Assembly (NCBI GenBank): GCA_016218465.1
Contig: JACREA010000163.1
Span: forward strand, 1-12,435
From: Nitrosomonadales bacterium
GTDB taxonomy: Bacteria; Pseudomonadota; Gammaproteobacteria; Burkholderiales; Gallionellaceae
Direction of reading: 5' to 3'
DNA: 12,435 nucleotides
The first letter of the stretch is position 1; every line of letters starts with the position of its first letter. Below the pieces are notes generated by a model. That model searched no databases and was not told the origin of the DNA. It saw only the letters and a list, made by a program, of their open reading frames with translations. The position numbers were made by a program, and so were the translations under genes. This document shows, piece by piece, positions 6,734 to 12,435 of this stretch.

Positions 6734-8379
6734 GTTTTACTCTCCGTTTTAATTTCAGCAGGCAACGGTAATGTTACCGTCACGTTAAATCCGCCGCCGG
6801 GCGGACTGTCGAATTTGATCTTGCCCCCCAGTTGCTCGACGCGCTCGCACATTCCGCGCACGCCGTACGAGGTCGGTGATACGGTGTGCCCATCCGGCAG
6901 GCCGCGGCCATTGTCGCTGACTGACAGCATAACCTCTTCGTCGCTACTATGAAATTCGACTTCGACTCTGGTTGCACCGGAATGCCGCGCGACGTTGGTA
7001 AGAGCTTCCTGGAAAATACGGAACAGCGCAATCGAGTACTGCCTGTCCAGTTTAGCTTTGTCCTGGACGCTGTTAACCCGGCATGCGATACCGGTGTGAT
7101 TGTGGAATTGCCCTGCTTGCCATTCGAGCGCGGCCAGCAGGCCGAGGTCGTCCAGAACGGTCGGGCGCAACCCGGTAATGACGCGCCGTGTGACATTCAC
7201 TGCGTTATCGGTCAAATGCGATCTCAGCTCGACATGCTTGAGCAGCGGCTCTGCTTCCTTGCTCGCGGACAATTCTTCCGCCAGCCAGTGGACTTCCATT
7301 TTGATGGCGGTCAGCGTGCCACCCAAATCATCGTGAATTTCGCGCGCGATGCTGGCCTTTTCTTCCTCACGGACAGTCAGCAGGTGCGCAGTGAGTTCGC
7401 GCATTCGCTGCTCGGAATTTTTGCGGCCGGTAACATCACGCGCATAAGCGAGCACAGCGTAGCAATGCCCGTTGGTATCACGCAGTGGCATTTTAAGGGT
7501 ATCAAAGATGCGCAGCTCACCATTGGCAAGCGTTGCTGGATCGTACGGGTTATGCGTCAGGTTGCCCGCCATTGCTGCATCATCATCGGCATGAAAGCCG
7601 CGAATTCCGCGGGCCGGATCGCCGTTACACAGGTCATCCGGCCAGAAATCGGTATCCGGCCGCCCGATCATATCCTGCGGCTCGTAACCTTGAGCTGCGG
7701 CGAACGCACTATTAACAAACAGGAAGCGATGGCTCCCATCCTTGACAAACACCCAATCTGGGGTCGAATCGAGCACCGTCTGTAGCAGTGTCCTCGCTTC
7801 CACTGCCTCGATCCTCATGGTTTCTTTTTCAGCTTCAGCTTGTTTGCGCTCGGTGATGTCGCTGAGCGTGATGCGCACCACGGGTGGATTTCCATCATTT
7901 TCATGGCGCTGGCAGTTCAGCTTGGCGTAAAGGCGTTCCCCAGCGCCGATTTCGAGTACCAGCTCGCAGCTTGTTGCTTCGCTACCCTGCAAAATATCCA
8001 CGAACAGACGGTTCCAACGGTCACGTTGTTCCGGGAGAACGAAAGAGCCAAGGCTGCGGTGCAACAGTTTTTTGCGCTCTACTCCGAGGAGTTTGGCGCC
8101 GGTAAGATTTATCTCGCTGATCAAGCCATCTCGCGTAAGGATGAGATAGCCAACCGGCGCAAATTCGTAGAGATCCACGTAACGGTCGCGCGATATTTCC
8201 AGCGCAAGCTGCGCGAGGCGCAATTCCTCGTTCTGCATCTCCAGTTCGATCTGGTACACCTGGAGTTCGTGCAGCAGTTCCTCGGCAGGGCGAGCCTGCT
8301 GCGCCGGAACCGTCACATGCGAGAGTTCCGCCTCGGCGGCTGCGCGCAACTTGTCCGGCTTGTCTGGTTTCTTGCTCAT
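6730..8379 (-). CDS. PAS-PAS sensor histidine kinase (HisKA_3 type)
   Basis: Cytoplasmic sensor kinase of 549 residues with no membrane span. Order: a linker (ELQVYQIELEMQNEEL) at about 38-53; PAS 1 at about 66-175 (YEFAPVGYLILTRDG ... LSDITERK); PAS 2 at about 196-320 (DWVFVKDGSHRFLFVN ... YARDVTGRK); the HisKA_3 dimerisation/phosphoacceptor helix with His349 (AREIHDDLGGTLTAIKMEVH); and a GHKL ATPase with N box EALTNVARH, G1 DNGRGLP and YGVRGMCERVEQLGGKI. The H-D-D context is typical of kinases paired with NarL-type regulators, and the next gene is one. ATG 8379 is preferred over an in-frame GTG at 8394 because GAGGAA sits just before it. TGC-AATAAT at 8405-8397 is a weak possible extended -10. 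Ligand or cofactor for the PAS domains is unknown; I see no clear haem or flavin signature. Confidence 0.95.
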   Translation of the reverse strand: MSKKPDKPDKLRAAAEAELSHVTVPAQQARPAEELLHELQVYQIELEMQNEELRLAQLALEISRDRYVDLYEFAPVGYLILTRDGLISEINLTGAKLLGVERKKLLHRSLGSFVLPEQRDRWNRLFVDILQGSEATSCELVLEIGAGERLYAKLNCQRHENDGNPPVVRITLSDITERKQAEAEKETMRIEAVEARTLLQTVLDSTPDWVFVKDGSHRFLFVNSAFAAAQGYEPQDMIGRPDTDFWPDDLCNGDPARGIRGFHADDDAAMAGNLTHNPYDPATLANGELRIFDTLKMPLRDTNGHCYAVLAYARDVTGRKNSEQRMRELTAHLLTVREEEKASIAREIHDDLGGTLTAIKMEVHWLAEELSASKEAEPLLKHVELRSHLTDNAVNVTRRVITGLRPTVLDDLGLLAALEWQAGQFHNHTGIACRVNSVQDKAKLDRQYSIALFRIFQEALTNVARHSGATRVEVEFHSSDEEVMLSVSDNGRGLPDGHTVSPTSYGVRGMCERVEQLGGKIKFDSPPGGGFNVTVTLPLPAEIKTESKT

Positions 8380-8421
8380 AGCTTCCTCACGCACGGATTA
8401 TTGCATGTGGCATATTTTTCA

Positions 8422-8505
8422 TGTAGGGGCGAATGGCCGCAAGCTCGAAACTTCGCTTCGCTCGTTTTCATTCGCCCGTTTTGTGCGAATAAATTCGCAC
8501 CTACA
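8422..8505. repeat. 84-bp inverted-repeat element (small dispersed-repeat type)
   Basis: The ends are near-perfect 13-bp inverted repeats: TGTAGGGGCGAAT (8422-8434) and ATTCGCACCTACA (8493-8505), 12 of 13 matching. Internal stems also exist: GGGCGAATG (8428-8436 region) with CATTCGCCC (8469-8477), and the perfect hairpin GTGCGAAT-AA-ATTCGCAC (8483-8500). The arms can therefore pair in alternative ways. It has no coding capacity, and looks like the GTAGGTGCGAAT-type short palindromic repeats seen in several proteobacteria (from memory). It lies between the CheB/CheR fusion and the kinase, and its right end supplies an in-frame TAG for the out-of-frame PAS remnant. Confidence 0.7.
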
Positions 8506-8587
8506 TTACCATTTCCATCGCCAGCAAGATCAACTGCGTGTCGCCGCCGCTGCCGGTGATGCGCTGGGCGTTGAGCAGCATTCGGGG
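8501..8587 (-). pseudogene. out-of-frame PAS-domain remnant at the 3' end of the CheB/CheR gene
   Basis: In a frame different from the CheB/CheR protein, the minus strand from 8587 encodes PRMLLNAQRITGSGG followed by DTQLILLAMEMVM, then TAG at 8503-8501. The pattern (R)MLLNAxRI...LILLAxE matches the last strands of a PAS domain often found in CheB/CheR-PAS kinases, where it normally leads into (D)ITERK. Here it starts abruptly at the point where the annotated protein loses PAS character and it ends in the 84-bp repeat. It is read as a broken leftover, not a gene. The family match is from memory of the motif. Confidence 0.5.
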
Positions 8588-11500
8588 ACGTTCAGCACGG
8601 TGCCGATCACGCGCGTGACACGCCCATCGGAATTGGCAATCGCCTCGCCGCGCGCGCGAATGTTTCTGGTCGTTCCATCCGGGCGCATGATCTTGTACTC
8701 GACATCGTAGGGCGCCCCCGCCGTCACCGTAGCCCGCATTGCCGCCGCGACCGGTTCGCGGTCTTCCGGGCGGAGAATTTCAAGAAAATCCTTGAAGGAC
8801 AACGGCGTACTGCCGCCGGGGTAGCCAAAGATATCGTACATCTCCGGCGACCAGCTTGCACGGTCCGCGTCCACGTCCCATTCCCAGCAGCCAAGATTGG
8901 CGATGCGCAGCGCCGTCGCCAGCATGGCTTCGCTGCGTTTCACCATCTTGCTGGTGCGCTTGAAGTCGCTGATGTCGACGAAGGTCAGCACCACGCCTTC
9001 GATCACGTTGTCCAGCGTCCGGTAAGGCTGGATGCGCGCCAGATACCACGCGCCGCCGGTGGTATGCACCTCGCGCTCGCAGGGCGCCAGGGTATCGAGC
9101 ACGGTCTGTGCATCGGCGAGCAGGTCTTCGTCTTCGATATTTGACTTGATGTCGCCCAATGGCCGCCCCACATCCGAGGCGGCCAGGCGATAGACCTGCG
9201 CCGCCTCGCGGGTGAAGCGTTTGATGTTCATGCGTTCGTCGAGAAAAATGGTGCCGGTGTTGATGTTGTCGAGCAGGTTTTTCATGTCGTTCTGCATCCC
9301 GGCGAGCTGCTCGATTTTCGCCTGCAATTCGGTATTGACGGTGATCAGTTCTTCATTGACGGATTGCAGTTCCTCCTTGGAGGTTTCCAGTTCTTCATTG
9401 GTGGACTGGAGTTCCTCGTTGGTGGATTGCAATTCCTCGTTGGTGGATTTCAGCTCTTCATTGGAGGCCTGCTGTTCCTCAATGGTAGCTTGCAGGTTCT
9501 CTTTGGAATAGGCCAGCTCGCGCTCCAGTTCCTCGATGCGCAGCTGCTCGCTTTCCCCCTGGATAGTGTTCTTACCGCGCCCCCGTCTGCCGGGCGCCAG
9601 TTTTCCGGGCATGGGTTGCGCCACATCCTGAAAACTCACCAGCAGCAATTTCTCGCCGGCCTCCGGGTCGGACAGCGGGCGCAGGCTGAGGCTCACAATC
9701 TGGGAATCGCCGTTGGTCTTGACCGGCACTTCCCGGTTCGGGACCGGCGCACCCTGGCCGGCGCTGTTCAAGGCGGCGCGCAATTCCAGTTGCAGGCCTT
9801 CGCGCGCCATCTCGACCACATTGAGCGTTGCCTGGCCGGGCGCCGGGCGCAGGTATTTGCCGGTGTCGCCATGCACGAAAAGGATATTGCCCTTCAGGTC
9901 GGTCACCACCGAGGCGGGCGCGTAGGATTGGAGCAGCACCCGCCTGGTCAGCTCGGCGAAGTTGGTTTCCTTGAGCTTTTTTGTCGCTTCATCCGGCTCT
10001 TTCGTGTTGGGGTCCTTGGTCCATAACAATCCGCCGGACATCACCGCGCGGGTGGAGGCGACGGTGCCGGTGGCGCGGTAGAATTTCCACTTGCGGTTGA
10101 GCGGCGCGAACAGAACGGGATGATTGCCGATGCTCTCAGAGGGCGAGAGAAACAGTATGCCGCCCGGCTTGAGGGCATAGTGGAAAGCCGGGATCAGGCG
10201 GTTTTGCAGTTCCGGCTCCAGGTAGATCATCAGGTTGCGGCAACTGAGCAGGTCGAGCTTGGTGAAGGGCGGATCCTTGATGACGTTCTGCGTGGCGAAC
10301 ACCACCATCTCGCGGATATCCTTCTTCACGCGGTAGCCGGCTTCTTCCTTGATGAAGAAGCGGCGCAGCCGTTCAGGCGCCACATCCTGGGCGATGTTGG
10401 GCGGATAAATGCCGGCGCGCGCCACGGCGATGGCGTCCTCGTCGAGGTCGGTGCTGTAGAGCTGGATTTTGAATTCCTGCCGGGTCTCGTCCATGAATTC
10501 ACGCAACATGATGGCGATGGAGTAGGCCTCCTCGCCGCTGGCGCAGCCCGCCACCCAGACGCGGAACACGTAACCCTCCGGCTTGCCCTCGAACAACAAC
10601 GGTATGATGTCCCGCTTAAATGTGGCGAAGGCCTCCGCGTCGCGGAAGAAACTGGTGACGTTGATCAGCAATTCATTGAACAGCGATTTCACCTCGGCGG
10701 GATGTTCCTTGAGGTAGCGCGCATAGACTTCCATATCCTCGATGTTGTGCATGGACATGCGCCGCTCGATGCGGCGACCGATGGTGCTTTTCTTGTATTG
10801 GGTAAAGTCGTGGCCGGTGGCGCTGCGCAACTGCATCAGGATGCGTTTCATGCCGCTCACCGCAGCCGGGGCGGGTGGTGTTTCCTGGTGGACGGCCAGG
10901 GTGTGTATGCTGGCCAGCAGCACTTCCGGCATTTTTTCCACCGGCAGGACATGGGTGGCGTAGCCGGACTGGATGGCGCTGGCCGGCATGCCGTCGTATT
11001 TCGCCGTGGCCGGTTCCTGCACCAGCGAGACGCCGCCGGCGCCGAGGATGGCGCGCAGCCCCAGCGTACCGTCGGTGCCGGTGCCGGACAGGATGACACC
11101 GATGGCATTTTCTCCCTGATCCTCGGCCAGGGAGCGCAGGAAAGCGTCAATCGGCATGCGTTGCCCGCGCGGTTGCTCCGGCACGCTCAATTGCAGCACG
11201 CCGTGGAAGATGGCCATGTCGCGGTTGGGCGGGATGACATACACGCCGTTGGGCGCCACGGCCATCTGGTCTTGCGCCTCGGCCACCGGCATGACTGTGG
11301 TGCGCTGCAGGATTTCGGTGAGGATGCTGGCGTGGCTCGGATCGAGATGCGACACCAGCACGAAGGCCATGCCGCTGTCGGGCGAAACACTGCGGAAAAA
11401 CTGTTCGAAGGCTTCCAGCCCGCCGGCGGAAGCGCCCATGCCGACAATGTGGAAACCGGCGATGTGCGCTTCCTGCGATGGCTGAGATTCTTGAGCTTGC

Positions 11501-11604
11501 CGGGATTTCGGGGCCAGCCTGGATTTTGGGGTCGGCTGGGATTTCGGATTTTTCGGGGCGGCGGGTTTGTCCGTAGCCTTGGCTTTACTTTTTTTGGTAA
11601 CCAC
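8530..11604 (-). CDS. CheB-CheR fusion protein with PAS domains and a coiled coil
   Basis: Multidomain signalling protein, 1024 residues. A Lys/Pro/Gln-rich tail (1-45) precedes a CheB methylesterase domain at about 48-235 with catalytic Ser59 (GMGASAGG), His86 (VSHLDPSH) and Asp178 (GTGTDG). CheR methyltransferase follows at about 250-510 (NVTSFFRDAEAF at 315-326, SAM site GCASGEEAYS near 353-362, LLSCRNLMIYLEPEL). A PAS-like domain (about 550-664), a heptad coiled coil (about 684-779) and two PAS domains (about 780-885 and 890-1006) complete it. CheB lacks its usual N-terminal receiver. No CheA, CheW or receptor gene is near, so a non-chemotaxis role is likely. GTG 11604 is chosen because AAAGGA lies six bases before it; an in-frame GTG at 11652 is also open. 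The last 18 residues, after GTVLNV, are low-complexity and unlike PAS, suggesting a frameshifted or truncated end. Confidence 0.92.
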   Translation of the reverse strand: MVTKKSKAKATDKPAAPKNPKSQPTPKSRLAPKSRQAQESQPSQEAHIAGFHIVGMGASAGGLEAFEQFFRSVSPDSGMAFVLVSHLDPSHASILTEILQRTTVMPVAEAQDQMAVAPNGVYVIPPNRDMAIFHGVLQLSVPEQPRGQRMPIDAFLRSLAEDQGENAIGVILSGTGTDGTLGLRAILGAGGVSLVQEPATAKYDGMPASAIQSGYATHVLPVEKMPEVLLASIHTLAVHQETPPAPAAVSGMKRILMQLRSATGHDFTQYKKSTIGRRIERRMSMHNIEDMEVYARYLKEHPAEVKSLFNELLINVTSFFRDAEAFATFKRDIIPLLFEGKPEGYVFRVWVAGCASGEEAYSIAIMLREFMDETRQEFKIQLYSTDLDEDAIAVARAGIYPPNIAQDVAPERLRRFFIKEEAGYRVKKDIREMVVFATQNVIKDPPFTKLDLLSCRNLMIYLEPELQNRLIPAFHYALKPGGILFLSPSESIGNHPVLFAPLNRKWKFYRATGTVASTRAVMSGGLLWTKDPNTKEPDEATKKLKETNFAELTRRVLLQSYAPASVVTDLKGNILFVHGDTGKYLRPAPGQATLNVVEMAREGLQLELRAALNSAGQGAPVPNREVPVKTNGDSQIVSLSLRPLSDPEAGEKLLLVSFQDVAQPMPGKLAPGRRGRGKNTIQGESEQLRIEELERELAYSKENLQATIEEQQASNEELKSTNEELQSTNEELQSTNEELETSKEELQSVNEELITVNTELQAKIEQLAGMQNDMKNLLDNINTGTIFLDERMNIKRFTREAAQVYRLAASDVGRPLGDIKSNIEDEDLLADAQTVLDTLAPCEREVHTTGGAWYLARIQPYRTLDNVIEGVVLTFVDISDFKRTSKMVKRSEAMLATALRIANLGCWEWDVDADRASWSPEMYDIFGYPGGSTPLSFKDFLEILRPEDREPVAAAMRATVTAGAPYDVEYKIMRPDGTTRNIRARGEAIANSDGRVTRVIGTVLNVPECCSTPSASPAAAATRS
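9346..9465 (-). repeat. 21-bp tandem repeat encoding coiled-coil heptads
   Basis: About five to six degenerate 21-bp units inside the CheB/CheR gene encode successive seven-residue repeats of the form STNEELQ, STNEELE, TSKEELQ and SVNEELI. The phase is exact in protein and the DNA copies are close to identical, for example TTCCTCGTTGGTGGATT recurring. It is an alpha-helical coiled coil, typical at this place in CheB/CheR-PAS proteins, and could change length by slippage in whole heptads. Confidence 0.85.
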
Positions 11605-11697
11605 GGCGATTCCTTTATGGGGAGCTTGTGCGGGCGAAGGTGCAGGATACACCTATTCCGATTCTGCATCATCGGCAAAGGAGCCGTTGGCAGTTTT

Positions 11698-11709
11698 TGT
11701 AGGTGCGAA
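11698..11709 (+). repeat. solitary copy of the 84-bp element's terminus
   Basis: TGTAGGTGCGAA here is the exact reverse complement of TTCGCACCTACA at 8494-8505, the right terminus of the 84-bp element. No second arm follows nearby. It sits six bases past the mtgA stop codon, between mtgA and the CheB/CheR gene, so the CheB/CheR gene lies between inverted copies of this 12-mer. Confidence 0.5.
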
Positions 11710-11714
11710 CCCCC

Positions 11715-12413
11715 TCAGGGAATTTCCGCGTCGTTCATGCGCCCAAAGATAATTTCCGTCTTGCGCAACAGGCCGCGCGCTTCGCGGTGTTTGTCGTAAT
11801 AGCGCGGGTTGGGCACCATCGCGGCGAGCCTGGCGGCCTGGTCTGCGGAGAGTTGCGCCGCGCTGATGCGGTAGTAATGCCGCGCCGCAGCCTCCGCGCC
11901 GAACACGCCGTTGCCCCACTCGATCACGTTCAAATAAATTTCAAAAATACGCTGCTTGTCCATCATCTTTTCCAGCATCACGGTGATGAGCGCTTCCTCG
12001 CCCTTGCGCCACGGCGTGCGCCTGGTGGAGAGAAATAAATTCTTCGCCAATTGCTGGCTGATGGTGGAACCGCCCGCCACGATCTTGCCCTTCTTCAGAT
12101 TTTTTTCATAAGCCTTCCCGATGCCCTCCCAGTCAAAGCCTTCATGGTCAACGAACTTGGCGTCCTCTGCTGCAATCAGCGCGCGCTTCAGGTTGTTGGA
12201 AATCTTCGCATAGGACACCCACTGGTGTTGCAACTCTGCATCTGGATTTTTGCTTTGCAGCGCTTCCAGGCGGTCTTCCATGAAGGCGCTGGTAGATGGG
12301 TTGTGATCCACCCACCACCAGACGTGCGCGAAAATCCATGCCTGATAGAACAGTATAAGAACGAACAGCAGCGCGAGAATGCGCCACGTCCAGCGCCACA
12401 GTTTTTTCATCAT
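11715..12413 (-). CDS. mtgA: monofunctional peptidoglycan glycosyltransferase MtgA
   Basis: Polymerises lipid II into glycan strands in the periplasm while anchored in the inner membrane; it has no transpeptidase domain. The 232-residue product is close to the usual 230-245. A hydrophobic anchor at about 8-30 (TWRILALLFVLILFYQAWIF) follows a short basic N-terminus. The GT51 domain has the catalytic Glu83 (ALIAAEDAKFVDHEGFDW), the GGSTISQQLAKNLFLS motif at 114-129, and EKMMDKQRIFEIYLNVIEWG with the second conserved acidic residue. ATG 12413 or the adjacent ATG 12410 may be used; GGAAG lies five to eight bases upstream. It ends 110 bp before the CheB/CheR gene, with no clear terminator between. 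The upstream neighbour is outside the window. Confidence 0.96.
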   Translation of the reverse strand: MMKKLWRWTWRILALLFVLILFYQAWIFAHVWWWVDHNPSTSAFMEDRLEALQSKNPDAELQHQWVSYAKISNNLKRALIAAEDAKFVDHEGFDWEGIGKAYEKNLKKGKIVAGGSTISQQLAKNLFLSTRRTPWRKGEEALITVMLEKMMDKQRIFEIYLNVIEWGNGVFGAEAAARHYYRISAAQLSADQAARLAAMVPNPRYYDKHREARGLLRKTEIIFGRMNDAEIP

Positions 12414-12423
12414 TCGTTGCTTC

Positions 12424-12435
12424 CGTCATTCCCGC
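12424..12435. repeat. possible half of a dispersed CGTCATTCCCGC repeat at the window edge
   Basis: CGTCATTCCCGC at the very end of the window matches the first arm of a short repeat common in many proteobacterial intergenic regions, which normally continues into a GCGGGAAT arm. The second arm would be outside the window, so this cannot be confirmed. It lies 11 bases before the mtgA start. Confidence 0.2.

Noticed and set aside
9346..9465. CRISPR-like array of short repeats
   Set aside because: The 21-bp units are contiguous without spacers and translate in phase as coiled-coil heptads.
10120..11799. Long open frame of 559 codons on the plus strand
   Set aside because: It is antisense to the CheB/CheR gene, its His/Gly/Arg-rich composition is typical of a shadow of GC-rich coding DNA, and no family is recognisable. 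The minus-strand protein has clear catalytic motifs.
12148..12429. 93-codon minus-strand frame overlapping the start of mtgA
   Set aside because: It is a different frame of the MtgA coding DNA, with Arg-rich shadow composition. MtgA itself has all GT51 motifs.

Overview
All genes in this window lie on the minus strand, so they are transcribed from high to low coordinates. The gene families suggest a Gram-negative proteobacterium, most likely a betaproteobacterium. The support is MtgA, RmuC, TypA, a glutamine-dependent NadE of the nitrilase-fusion type, PAS-rich signalling proteins, and a TGC-TAGAAT promoter box before typA. A Nitrosomonadales/Gallionellaceae-like host is my guess from the PAS linker style; the window does not prove it. 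I found no tRNA, rRNA, CRISPR array, transposase or phage gene. No gap between genes exceeds about 255 bases.

In order of transcription from the right edge: mtgA (peptidoglycan glycosyltransferase, 12413-11715); a 1024-residue CheB-CheR-PAS-coiled-coil-PAS-PAS signalling protein (11604-8530); an 84-bp inverted-repeat element (8422-8505); a cytoplasmic PAS-PAS histidine kinase (8379-6730) whose stop overlaps the start of a NarL/FixJ-type response regulator (6733-6101); a 254-bp gap with a roughly 30-bp imperfect direct repeat; a receiver-only response regulator (5846-5439); a small orphan coiled-coil protein (5402-4974); typA (4752-2944); a palindromic intergenic repeat (2821-2933); rmuC (2757-1489); and nadE (1431 to beyond the left edge, C-terminus cut off).

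The window therefore has two housekeeping blocks (mtgA; typA-rmuC-nadE) around a signalling island of about 6.7 kb. In the island, the kinase and NarL-type regulator form a translationally coupled two-component pair. The receiver-only protein and the coiled-coil protein look like a second small operon that could tap the same phosphorelay. The CheB/CheR fusion has its catalytic motifs but no chemotaxis genes (CheA, CheW, MCP) beside it, so it probably belongs to the non-chemotaxis class of such fusions.

The most unusual site is the 3' end of the CheB/CheR gene. The last PAS domain runs into a short unrelated tail, while another frame just downstream encodes what looks like the end of a different PAS domain and stops inside the 84-bp repeat. 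This suggests a deletion or rearrangement. The same repeat terminus recurs beyond the other end of the gene, at 11698-11709.
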